A stretch of 36,086 bases of DNA from Clostridiaceae bacterium AF10-41. Lineage in GTDB: Bacteria; Bacillota; Clostridia; Clostridiales; Clostridiaceae. The translations under genes and the position numbers were made by a program. A model generated the notes under the pieces. That model did not search any database and was not told the origin of the DNA. It saw nothing but the letters and a program-made list of their open reading frames with translations. The stretch spans positions 1 through 36,086 of the forward strand of contig JAQCTH010000039.1 in the NCBI GenBank assembly GCA_027686065.1, in the 5' to 3' direction. Shown piece after piece: positions 25,534 to 34,097 of this stretch; position 1 is the stretch's first letter, and every line of letters starts with the position of its first letter.

Positions 25534-26505
25534 ATGAGTAAAAAGAGAGATTTAGCACCATATTCATTTATAGCACCACATTTAATTCTTTTCGTTCTAT
25601 TCTTTCTAATTCCGGCTGTAGTTGGAATATATGTTTCGTTTACTAAATGGGATATATACTCAGCACCGCAATGGGTAGGTTTTAAGAATTATTATGAAAT
25701 ATTGGTGAATAACGAATCTGTTTTTTATGATCAGTTTTGGAATGGATTAAAAAATACGTTTACTTTTTCAATTTTAACAATTCCTTTCTGTATAGCGATT
25801 CCATTGTTATTTGCTGTTCTTTTAAATACTAAACCTAAAGGCTATAAATTTTTTCAATCTGTATTTTATGTTCCAGGTTTACTTTCTATTTCAGCAGTAA
25901 TGTTAGCATGGAATTTTATGTTTAATAAAACTTTTGGGCTAGTTAATAATATTACTAAATCAGATGTAAATTGGGGGAGTACTTTCCCTTGGTATTGGAT
26001 AGCATTAATTATAATAACTGTTTGGTGGTGTATTGGCAGCAATATGGTAATATATCAAGCAGCTATAGCAAGTGTGCCTAGTGATTATTATGAAGCAGCC
26101 TCTATAGATGGAGCTGGAGCTGTAAAACAGTTTTTTAAAATTACTCTACCATCAATAAAAAATCAAATTTTATATACTTTAGTTATGACTACTATTGCAC
26201 AATTCAATATATATGGACAACCTCTTATGTTTAATAATGGTGGACCAAATGGAGCCAACAGAGTTTTATTAATGTACATAAGAGAATTAGGCTTTGGACA
26301 AGGGACTTCATTAGCAGGTATTGCATCAGCAATGGCCGCAATGCTTGGTTTATGTATTCTATTTATTTGTATTTTACAAGCAGTTATATCAAGGGATAGA
26401 GATGAGGTTATAGCTGAAAAGCAAAGAAAAGTTAATAGGAAATTAAATAAAGCTAAAAGGAAAACTGCTGATGTTACCTATAACTTAAGTGAGGGAGGAA
26501 AATAA
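25534..26505 (+). CDS. ABC sugar permease, MalF/UgpA type
   Basis: First of two inner-membrane channel subunits. 323 residues with about six helices (FIAPHLILFVLFFLIPAVVGIYVSF at the start, then segments near 90-110, 125-145, 165-190, 225-250 and 280-300). The EAA loop that docks the ATPase is present (YYEAASIDGAGAVKQFFKITLP). ATG 25534 has AAGGAGG 7 nt upstream. An open frame runs back to 25468 into the palindromic element, but that extension lacks a start signal and is rejected. The next permease starts 1 bp after this stop. No ATPase gene is in the operon. Confidence 0.95.
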   Translation: MSKKRDLAPYSFIAPHLILFVLFFLIPAVVGIYVSFTKWDIYSAPQWVGFKNYYEILVNNESVFYDQFWNGLKNTFTFSILTIPFCIAIPLLFAVLLNTKPKGYKFFQSVFYVPGLLSISAVMLAWNFMFNKTFGLVNNITKSDVNWGSTFPWYWIALIIITVWWCIGSNMVIYQAAIASVPSDYYEAASIDGAGAVKQFFKITLPSIKNQILYTLVMTTIAQFNIYGQPLMFNNGGPNGANRVLLMYIRELGFGQGTSLAGIASAMAAMLGLCILFICILQAVISRDRDEVIAEKQRKVNRKLNKAKRKTADVTYNLSEGGK

Positions 26506-26506
26506 T

Positions 26507-27361
26507 ATGGAGCATAAACTAAAAAAGAAAAAGTTCAATTATAAAAAGATGGCATGTTTTTTATTAGTTTTAGTGCTTGCTATAGTATGGATTACACCAT
26601 TGATTTGGTCTGTTTTGACATCATTTAAGTCAGAGGTAGAAGTACAAACAACTGGATTTAGTATCTTACCTGCAAAGTGGGTAGTTGATAATTATATTGA
26701 TGTATTGTCAGATACAACAGTTACACCAATAATTAAGTGGTTTGGTAATTCACTTTTTGTTTCTGTAACACATACAATTTTGGTAGTAATAATTAGCTCA
26801 ATGGCTGCTTATGCATATTCAAGATTAGAATTTAAAGGGAAGAATTCAATTTTTGGATTTTTATTAATGACAATGATGTTTCCAGCAGTTGTAAATTTAA
26901 TTCCTTTATATAAAATAATGGATACTTTAAATTGGGTAAATACATCATGGGCATTAATATTTCCTGGACTTGGAGGAGTAGTCAATATATTTTTAATTAG
27001 GCAATTTATGATGGGGATTCCAAAAGAGTATGATGAATCAGCTAGGGTTGATGGCGCAAGTACTTGGACAATTTATACTAAGATTATAGTACCATTATGT
27101 AAACCAATATTAATAATAATTGGATTATTCTCATTTACAGGTTCTTGGAATGATTTCCTGTGGCCAACAATTATTATGAATGATACAGAAAGACTGACAT
27201 TAACAGCAGGATTAAGAACATTACAGGCAGGCTATAGCATAAAAGTAGCCCACTTAATGGCTGTAACAGTATTAGCAATTTTACCTACTTTAATATTATA
27301 TTTGGTAGCACAAAAGTATTTTATGGAAGGATTGTCTTTACAATCAGGAGTTAAGGGCTAA
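26507..27361 (+). CDS. ABC sugar permease, MalG type
   Basis: Second channel subunit, partner of the preceding permease. 284 residues, about six membrane helices beginning MACFLLVLVLAIVWITPLIWSVL, and the EAA-type loop DESARVDGASTWTIYTKIIVPLCKP. The C-terminus FMEGLSLQSGVKG is characteristic of MalG-group permeases. The start ATG 26507 overlaps nothing but begins one base after the previous stop, with GAGGGAGG inside the end of the previous gene; a GTG at 26489 without its own ribosome binding site is rejected. It is 18 bp before the GH2 gene, so same transcript. Confidence 0.95.
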   Translation: MEHKLKKKKFNYKKMACFLLVLVLAIVWITPLIWSVLTSFKSEVEVQTTGFSILPAKWVVDNYIDVLSDTTVTPIIKWFGNSLFVSVTHTILVVIISSMAAYAYSRLEFKGKNSIFGFLLMTMMFPAVVNLIPLYKIMDTLNWVNTSWALIFPGLGGVVNIFLIRQFMMGIPKEYDESARVDGASTWTIYTKIIVPLCKPILIIIGLFSFTGSWNDFLWPTIIMNDTERLTLTAGLRTLQAGYSIKVAHLMAVTVLAILPTLILYLVAQKYFMEGLSLQSGVKG

Positions 27362-27379
27362 AATTTAGGAGGAATAGAT

Positions 27380-29158
27380 ATGACAGTTAATATACCAAGA
27401 AATGAATATCCACGTCCACAATTTGTAAGAGAAGATTGGATTAATTTAAATGGGCAGTGGGAATTTGATTTTGATGACAACAATATAGGAATAAAGGATG
27501 GATGGTACAAGAATCCAAAATTAGGTAAGAATATATTAGTTCCTTATGCTTATCAAACTGAGCTTTCAGGAATAAATATAAAGGAATTTCATGATATAGT
27601 ATGGTATTCAAAAACTTTTGACTTAAATGAGGTTATGAAAGATAAAAGGAATATATTGCACTTTGGAGCTGTTGATTATAAGGCGGATTTATGGATAAAT
27701 GGTGAACATTTATTTACTCATCAAGGTGGACATGTCCCTTTTTCAGTAGATATAACAAATGTTATAAAGGAAAAAGATAATCTAATTGTTTTAAGAGTTG
27801 AAGATTATACAACTGATCTAGAACTGCCAAGAGGAAAACAATTTTGGAGGAAAGAATCTCATGGAATATTCTATACAAGAACAACAGGAATTTGGCAATC
27901 CGTCTGGATTGAGCCAGTAAGTGAAACGTATTTAAAGAAAGTATGGCTTACTCCTGATTTAGATAAAAAAACAGTTTTAGTTGAGTATGAATTTGAAGGA
28001 AATATTACTGAAACTTCATTAGAAGTAGAAATCTCAGTTAAGGATACAGTAATAGTTAATGATAGAATAGCTTTAATGAGCAGCAGAGAAAAGAGAGCTT
28101 TTGGATTAAATCAAGAATTAACACTAGATTGGAATCATCATGAATCTTTGGCTTGGAGTCCAGAAAATCCAATATTGTTTGATATTAAGTTTAATGTTTA
28201 TAAGAGAAATACTATCATTGATACAGTTAAATCATATTTTGGATTAAGAAAAGTAGAGGTTGTAGATGGGGTCTTTATGTTAAATAATAGACCATATTAC
28301 CAAAAATTATTATTAGATCAAGGATATTGGGAAGAATCATTACTTACAGCACCAACAGACCAGCATTTCATTAAAGATATTAAGCTGTGCAAAGAGATGG
28401 GATTTAATGGTGTGAGAAAACATCAAAAGATAGAAGATCCAAGATTTTTATACTGGGCAGACAAATTAGGCTTGATAGTTTGGGGAGAAATGGCTAATGC
28501 ATATGTTTATTCAAGAAGATATGTTAAGATGCTAAATAATGAATGGATTGAAATGATAGAAAGAGATTATAATCACCCTTCAATAGTTGTATGGACTCCT
28601 TTAAATGAGTCTTGGGGTGTAGAGTCAATAATGAATAATAAAGATCAACAAGCTCATTCAGCTGCTATGTATTGGTTAACAAAGTCATTTGATCAAACAA
28701 GAGTTGTCATTTCTAATGACGGATGGGAGCACACAAAAACAGATCTTCTTACAATTCATGATTATGAATATAAAAATGAAGTTTTAACAGAGAGATATTC
28801 TTGCATAGATAATATTCTAAAGACAAAGCATTCAGGAAGAGGTATGTTTGCTAAAGAGTGGGGATATGAAGGACAACCTATAATTATCTCTGAAATGGGT
28901 GGAATTTCTTATCAAAAAAGTGAATGGGAAGGTTGGGGATATTCCTCAGCAACATCTGATGAAGATTTCATTTTAAGATATTACAACGTAATATCTCCAA
29001 TGCTAAAATCAAAGTTAATTCAAGGGTTTTGTTATACTCAAGTAACTGATGTAGAGCAAGAAATAAATGGTTTACTAACTTATGCAAGAGAGCCAAAAGT
29101 AGATTTAAGCATTATAAAGGCAATAAATGAAGGAAGATGGACACCAGATATTAAGTAA
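27380..29158 (+). CDS. GH2-family beta-glycosidase, short cytoplasmic form
   Basis: Predicted retaining exo-glycosidase on imported oligosaccharides. 592 residues with only the three core GH2 domains: galactose-binding-like jelly roll (about 1-165: RPQFVREDWINLNGQWEFDFDD, HFGAVDYKADLWINGEHL), Ig-like (165-275) and TIM barrel (275-585). Catalytic acid/base Glu410 in TPLNESWG and nucleophile Glu505 in IISEMGG are both present, as is GFNGVRKHQKIEDPRFLYWAD. It lacks the C-terminal domains of LacZ. No signal peptide. AGGAGG precedes the start. Beta-galactosidase is the most usual label for such genes; beta-glucuronidase, beta-mannosidase or arabinopyranosidase cannot be excluded. Confidence 0.9.
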   Translation: MTVNIPRNEYPRPQFVREDWINLNGQWEFDFDDNNIGIKDGWYKNPKLGKNILVPYAYQTELSGINIKEFHDIVWYSKTFDLNEVMKDKRNILHFGAVDYKADLWINGEHLFTHQGGHVPFSVDITNVIKEKDNLIVLRVEDYTTDLELPRGKQFWRKESHGIFYTRTTGIWQSVWIEPVSETYLKKVWLTPDLDKKTVLVEYEFEGNITETSLEVEISVKDTVIVNDRIALMSSREKRAFGLNQELTLDWNHHESLAWSPENPILFDIKFNVYKRNTIIDTVKSYFGLRKVEVVDGVFMLNNRPYYQKLLLDQGYWEESLLTAPTDQHFIKDIKLCKEMGFNGVRKHQKIEDPRFLYWADKLGLIVWGEMANAYVYSRRYVKMLNNEWIEMIERDYNHPSIVVWTPLNESWGVESIMNNKDQQAHSAAMYWLTKSFDQTRVVISNDGWEHTKTDLLTIHDYEYKNEVLTERYSCIDNILKTKHSGRGMFAKEWGYEGQPIIISEMGGISYQKSEWEGWGYSSATSDEDFILRYYNVISPMLKSKLIQGFCYTQVTDVEQEINGLLTYAREPKVDLSIIKAINEGRWTPDIK

Positions 29159-29181
29159 AGTTAATTCTTATTTAAAATAAG

Positions 29182-29292
29182 TGGAGCTGTCGCACAAATG
29201 AAAATATAAAATTTAGAATATGAAATGAAGGTAAAAACCATTTAAAGTAATTTTGAAGTTTTATATTAAGTATCTTCTGCGACAGCCTCAAC
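29182..29292. repeat. Inverted-repeat (MITE-like) element after the GH2 gene
   Basis: Perfect 9-bp arms GCTGTCGCA (29186-29194) and TGCGACAGC (29278-29286), with further matching just outside (GTGGAG / CTCAAC) and inside (AATATAAAA / TTTTATATT). About 110 bp, no ORF. The GC-containing end GAGGCTGTCGCA resembles the ends of some clostridial IS elements, from memory. The gap 29159-29319 is otherwise empty. Confidence 0.65.
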
Positions 29293-29319
29293 TATATATT
29301 ATAAATTGGAGGCATAATT

Positions 29320-29742
29320 ATGAAAGTGTTAAATAGAAAGCTTGAAAGAAATATGATTCTTATAGGTTCAGTATGGCAAATAATATCTGGACTAGCTACT
29401 ATATTTATTTATGCAACGTATATAAAAACTAAAGGAGTAGGAAGAGAAGATATTTCAAAAGTAGATGTTACATCCATTCAATTACTATTAGATAATGTTT
29501 ATATAGTTACAACTACTATAGGATTTCTATTTATAGCTATGGGATTAATAAATTTATATATTTATAAAAAAACTAAAAATAATGTCATTGAAAAAGGAAA
29601 AGGAGTTTGGCTTATTATTTGTTCAGTAATTTCTTATTTCTTTATGGATATAATTTCTGCTATTTTATTTATGGTTTCAGGAGTAATTATGTTATCTAAA
29701 AATAAAGCTATTTTAAAAATTAATAATGGATTAGCAAATTAA
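29320..29742 (+). CDS. Small multi-pass membrane protein, unknown function
   Basis: 140 residues that I do not recognise. Four hydrophobic stretches: about 11-32 (MILIGSVWQIISGLATIFIYA), 60-82 (TTTIGFLFIAMGLINLYIY), 95-112 and 113-130 (the last two close together, VWLIICSVISYFF and IISAILFMVSGVIML). Loops are Lys-rich, the tail KNKAILKINNGLAN is polar. Start ATG 29320 has TTGGAGG 8 nt upstream. It stands between the GH2 gene and the first GH43 gene, which begins 193 bp later, so it could be part of the island. No catalytic motif is visible. Resembles small integral membrane proteins often seen in clostridial genomes. Confidence 0.75.
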   Translation: MKVLNRKLERNMILIGSVWQIISGLATIFIYATYIKTKGVGREDISKVDVTSIQLLLDNVYIVTTTIGFLFIAMGLINLYIYKKTKNNVIEKGKGVWLIICSVISYFFMDIISAILFMVSGVIMLSKNKAILKINNGLAN

Positions 29743-29934
29743 AAAATGGATTTTATAAAATCCTATATACTTAGGGTTATGGCTAGAGTGTATAAAAATA
29801 TATTGAAAAATGTATTTAAAACATATCTGGCTTTTTGTATTTATAAAATAGATATCAAAGTGATAATAGTATTAATGTTAGGAATTATTATTGAAAATAT
29901 AGATAAAGAAGAAATACATTAAATGGAGGAGATT

Positions 29935-32274
29935 ATGAGGAGGTTAATTATGGGTTTGTTGCTTACAACAGTGCTAATGGCAGGATGTACATCAAAATAT
30001 GTAGGTAATGAGAATAATATTAATGTGGAAAATGAATATTTAAATAGTTTTACTTTAGAGGATGAATGGGAAGATGGATATGGAATAGGAGATCCATATA
30101 TCTTAAGGTATGATGGAAGATATTATTTATATGTATCAACTCATGATTATAATCTAGGGATAAAATGTTGGAGTTCAGATAATTTAGTGGATTGGAAGTA
30201 TGAGGGACTGGTTACAGATGAAAAGAAAACTCTAGGAGCATATGCACCAGAAGTAATATATTGGGATGGATATTTTTATATGTATACATCGCCAGCTGGT
30301 AAAGGACATTATGTACTACAAAGTGATTCACCTATAGGGCCATTTAAATTAATATCAGATAATATTGGTATGAGCATAGATGGTAGTGTCTTCATAGATG
30401 ATAATGCAAAGTGGTATTTTTATTACGCATCACCTAAAGGGATAATGGCTGCACCTATGAAATCTCCAACTGAAGTAGAAGAAACAAAGCTAGTTGATAA
30501 TACATTTATGAACTGGTGGACAGAAGGACCTAGTGTTATAAAAAGGGATGATATATACTATATGACTTATACAGGAAATCATGTTAAAAGTACTGGATAT
30601 AGAGTGAATTACTCCACATCAGTAGAATCTCCTATTAAGGGATATAAAGAAGGTGTTAATAACCCTATACTAATTAATACTTCAGAAGAGTTTAATTCAT
30701 TAGGACACAGTTCAAGTGTTTTAGGCCCAGATTTAGATTCTTATTATATAGCATATCATAATTTAGTTGGAGAAAAGGGGTTTCCACTAAGAAAGTTGAA
30801 TATAGATAGATTAGTTTTTAATGGTGAAAAAATGTCTGTTTTGGGGCCTACAAATTTTAATCAACCAAGTCCTAACATGCCTCAGTTTTACACATGGGTA
30901 AATAATGACACAGATAATAAAATGAAAAGTATAGAAGAGGGGAAGGAAAAATTTATTGTTTCAAATGATGAAACGAGTGAAGTATTTACTGCTGAATTTT
31001 CTTTTTCAGATGTAAAAGATAGCAATGTCTGTATAATTGCTTCATATAAAGATAGTAAAAATTATGGAGAAATTAATATAGATATCGAGGCTAATAAAGT
31101 GTCTATAAAATCAATAGAAAATGGGAATGAATCATTGATTAGTGAGAATACTTTATCATATAAATTTGATTTTAGTAAGATGCATACTATAAGAATAAAA
31201 AATAATGGAAATAAGATAGAAGTACTTTTAGATAATATAAAGATATTAACTACAGATAATGGATTTAAAGCAGGTTCAGTTGGATATAAATATGCAAAAG
31301 ATCCAGCAGATTATTCATTTTTAGCATTTAGTAATGAATCATTTGGGACAAGTGATAGTAATACTATTAAAGCTATTCCAGGTAGAATAGATGGAATACA
31401 TTACAATAAAAGTGATTATGAAATACCTAAAATAGAATATGAAGACAGTATTTCAGCAATTACATTAGATGAAAAAGGTAAGTCGGTATTGTATAACATA
31501 AATGTAAAAGAGGATTATAGCTATGGAATAGATGCAATGGTAAAAAGTGATGATATAAAGGGAAAAGTAGATATATTAGTTGATGGTAAAAAATATTTAA
31601 CATGTACTATAGAGAAAAATGAAAATGTAAATGAGTGGTTCAAAAGATATTTAGGAGAAATGAAGTTAAAGAAAGGTTATCATCAAATAGAATTAAAGTT
31701 AAGAGAAGGTTTTTTTAATATTGAAAGCATAGACATTTATAAAGTAAACACAAAGGTAGAGTATAAAAATAATTTATATAAAGTACCAAGCGATATAGAA
31801 TGGAATTTGATAGCGGGATGGACAAGTTTCAATGACGCAACTGAAAGTTTGGGAGACGAAATAAACAGAGTATTTTATGGAAAGGATGAATTTAAGATAC
31901 AGTCATTAGCGGTTGATTTTGCTCTAGGAAATGTAGTAAAAGATGTTGGAATTTATTTTAATGCTACAAATGAGTCTTTATATAAAGAGCAAGTTACTGA
32001 TTCAATGTTTGGATATTATCTACAAATCCAAGAAGAAAAACTTATATTGCATAAATTAAATTACGGAAGAGAAGAATTGATAAGCACAGAAGTTAAAATA
32101 AATCCAAAAGAGTTCAACAACTTTAAAATAGAAATTAAAGAAAATACAATAGTCATTAAGATTAATGATAAGGAAGTATTATCTTATGTTGATTTAAATT
32201 TATATACACATGGAAAAGTTGGCTTTAGAGCAGATGGTTCAAAGATTTATATTAAAAATTTAGAAATTAAATAA
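29935..32274 (+). CDS. GH43 lipoprotein with three C-terminal beta-sandwich modules
   Basis: Surface-exposed glycosidase, likely on arabinose, xylose or galactose side chains. Signal peptide with lipobox LMAGC (Cys18). GH43 propeller about 45-330 with the full triad: Asp53 (GDPYILRY), Asp149 (SIDGSVFID), Glu197 (TEGPSVIK). Then modules at about 345-475 (LamG-like), 500-625 (CBM6/35-like) and 635-779 (second LamG-like, ending KVGFRADGSKIYIKNLEI). 779 residues from ATG 29935, which is after GGAGGA; ATG 29923 lacks a good site and ATG 29950 is also possible (AGGAGG 6 nt upstream). No promoter was convincing in the 193-bp gap. Distinct from the LPXTG propeller protein at 55. Confidence 0.88.
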   Translation: MRRLIMGLLLTTVLMAGCTSKYVGNENNINVENEYLNSFTLEDEWEDGYGIGDPYILRYDGRYYLYVSTHDYNLGIKCWSSDNLVDWKYEGLVTDEKKTLGAYAPEVIYWDGYFYMYTSPAGKGHYVLQSDSPIGPFKLISDNIGMSIDGSVFIDDNAKWYFYYASPKGIMAAPMKSPTEVEETKLVDNTFMNWWTEGPSVIKRDDIYYMTYTGNHVKSTGYRVNYSTSVESPIKGYKEGVNNPILINTSEEFNSLGHSSSVLGPDLDSYYIAYHNLVGEKGFPLRKLNIDRLVFNGEKMSVLGPTNFNQPSPNMPQFYTWVNNDTDNKMKSIEEGKEKFIVSNDETSEVFTAEFSFSDVKDSNVCIIASYKDSKNYGEINIDIEANKVSIKSIENGNESLISENTLSYKFDFSKMHTIRIKNNGNKIEVLLDNIKILTTDNGFKAGSVGYKYAKDPADYSFLAFSNESFGTSDSNTIKAIPGRIDGIHYNKSDYEIPKIEYEDSISAITLDEKGKSVLYNINVKEDYSYGIDAMVKSDDIKGKVDILVDGKKYLTCTIEKNENVNEWFKRYLGEMKLKKGYHQIELKLREGFFNIESIDIYKVNTKVEYKNNLYKVPSDIEWNLIAGWTSFNDATESLGDEINRVFYGKDEFKIQSLAVDFALGNVVKDVGIYFNATNESLYKEQVTDSMFGYYLQIQEEKLILHKLNYGREELISTEVKINPKEFNNFKIEIKENTIVIKINDKEVLSYVDLNLYTHGKVGFRADGSKIYIKNLEIK

Positions 32275-32359
32275 TAGAATGCTTCTTGCAGATATCAAGG
32301 TTTAGAGAAGTAATATTCACATAACTTAACAGATAGAAATAATTGTTGTGGGGGTAAAA

Positions 32360-33841
32360 ATGAAGAAATATAAAAAAATATTAGTAGGTGTTATACTTGG
32401 AGGAATAATGGGAACTTTAATTAGTTGTGAGAACAAAGGAGAAAGTTTTATTCAAGTTACTTCAGATAATTATGACCAAGGTAAGTTCTATACTAATCCA
32501 CAAAATATAGATTTAATAGCAGATCCCTTTATATTAAGGACTGATGATGGGAAGTATTATGCATATGGAACAAGTGATAAAATTCAAGCATCTGGATATT
32601 TAGTTTGGGAGTCAGAGGATTTAATTAATTGGAAAGAAGTTGGAGTTGCTTATATGGCCAAAAAGGGAAGTTGGTCAAATAGAGATTACTGGGCTCCTGA
32701 GGTATATTACAAAAATGGAAAGTATTATATGTATTATACTGCAAGAGATAGAAAAACAAAAAATCTTGGATTAGGTGTTGCTACCAGCAATAATCCATAT
32801 GGACCTTTTGAAGACATAACAAATAGTCCTATAATAGGTGAAGACTTTGCTGTTATTGATGCAAATATACTTATGGAAGATGACAAAATGTACCTTTATT
32901 ATGTTAAAGATTGTTCTACAAACTTAATAAGTGGGAAAAATATTAGTCAAATATATGGAGTAGAGTTAAGTGATGATATGGTAACTTTTAAAGGAGAAGC
33001 AGTATTGGTAAGTACTCCAGAACAAGAATGGGAAAATATTCCTGGGGAGTGGGCGTGGAATGAAGGGCCAACAATTTTAAAAGAAAATAGTAAATATTAT
33101 TTAATGTACTCGGCTCATCCATACTGGGATAAATTATATTCTATAGGCTATGCTGTGTCTTATAATCCTTTAGGACCATTTGAAAAATATGAAAATAATC
33201 CAATTTTAACAAGTGAAATAGATTGGACTCATGTTTCAGGTTCAGGGCATAATTCTGTTATAAAATCAAAAGATGGTAAGGAAATATATTCAGTCTATCA
33301 TACCCATATGAATCCAGAAGAGGGGGGAAGCAGGAGATCAATAAACATAGATAAACTTGGATTTAGAGAAAATGGAACAATGTATATAAATGGGCCAAGT
33401 GTAACACCTCAACCTCTACCATCAGGAACTGGTAGTAGTGATAATCTTAATGATTTAATAGAATCTATAGAAGTAGAAGGTAAATCAGAAAAAAATGAAA
33501 AACTATTATATGATGGAGAAATAGTTTTTCATAGGAACTTTAATGATTATGAGTGGAGAGGTAATGGGAAAAATAAATTAACTATAAAATTTAGAGAAGA
33601 GATAAAAGCTACAGATATACTTATATATGGGAATATCGAAGAAAGTAAAAGACCAGATATAAAGAAAATAAAAGTTTCAAAAGATAAAGTATTTAAGGGG
33701 ATTGATTCTAGTTTGGCAAAATTACCAGGAGAAGCTACTATAATTTCTTTTGATGAAGTTAATACCAAAGAAATAGTTATAGAGTTTAGTAATAAAAAAG
33801 AATTTGCTATTTCTGAAATTCTTATAATGGGAAAGAAATAG
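32360..33841 (+). CDS. GH43 lipoprotein with C-terminal sandwich module
   Basis: Second surface GH43 enzyme, 493 residues. Lipobox LISC with Cys23. Propeller about 45-360: base Asp55 (IADPFIL), Asp167 (VIDANILM), acid Glu235 (WNEGPTIL) and the metal-site His in GSGHNSV, all GH43 positions filled; YWAPEVYY and GSRRSINIDKLGF are family landmarks. After a Pro/Gly/Ser linker (TPQPLPSGTGSSDN) a beta-sandwich, F5/8-like domain fills about 380-493. GTGGGGGT serves as ribosome binding site for ATG 32360; the longer GTG 32348 lies within it. It follows the other GH43 gene by 85 bp with no terminator between, so probably co-transcribed. Arabinofuranosidase, xylosidase or galactanase cannot be told apart. 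Confidence 0.9.
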   Translation: MKKYKKILVGVILGGIMGTLISCENKGESFIQVTSDNYDQGKFYTNPQNIDLIADPFILRTDDGKYYAYGTSDKIQASGYLVWESEDLINWKEVGVAYMAKKGSWSNRDYWAPEVYYKNGKYYMYYTARDRKTKNLGLGVATSNNPYGPFEDITNSPIIGEDFAVIDANILMEDDKMYLYYVKDCSTNLISGKNISQIYGVELSDDMVTFKGEAVLVSTPEQEWENIPGEWAWNEGPTILKENSKYYLMYSAHPYWDKLYSIGYAVSYNPLGPFEKYENNPILTSEIDWTHVSGSGHNSVIKSKDGKEIYSVYHTHMNPEEGGSRRSINIDKLGFRENGTMYINGPSVTPQPLPSGTGSSDNLNDLIESIEVEGKSEKNEKLLYDGEIVFHRNFNDYEWRGNGKNKLTIKFREEIKATDILIYGNIEESKRPDIKKIKVSKDKVFKGIDSSLAKLPGEATIISFDEVNTKEIVIEFSNKKEFAISEILIMGKK

Positions 33842-33871
33842 TAAATTAAAAAAATATGATTTTACCATTTT

Positions 33872-33909
33872 ACCTCTAATCTTTTAATATAAGGTTGGAG
33901 GTACTTTTA
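33872..33909 (+). terminator. Probable terminator closing the island
   Basis: 12-bp stem (ACCTCTAATCTT at 33872-33883, AAGGTTGGAGGT at 33891-33902, two G-U pairs), then ACTTTTA. The T run is short, so efficiency is uncertain. Confidence 0.6.
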
Positions 33910-33995
33910 TAAAGAAAAAAATTCCAAAATTCTGAAATATTCTTTTCTAGGATTAAAATAATTTTTTGCAAAGGTTTACCTCGTAAGTGCTTTTA

Positions 33996-34024
33996 TTGTT
34001 TAAAGTCACTAATTATAGTATAAT
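33996..34024 (+). promoter_or_regulatory. Promoter of gpmI
   Basis: TTGTTT (33996-34001), 17-bp spacer, TATAAT (34019-34024), 73 nt before the ATG. It shows gpmI can be expressed independently of the sugar genes. Confidence 0.65.
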
Positions 34025-34097
34025 ATAGATATAAATTAAGAAAGATAATATTAGAATATTGTCAAATATAGATTTTGATAAAAATTTGGAGGGAATT

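Noticed and set aside
29747..29762. GGATTTTATAAAATCC palindrome after the small membrane protein gene
   Set aside because: A 16-bp palindrome without loop, T run or link to a promoter; it can arise by chance in AT-rich DNA.
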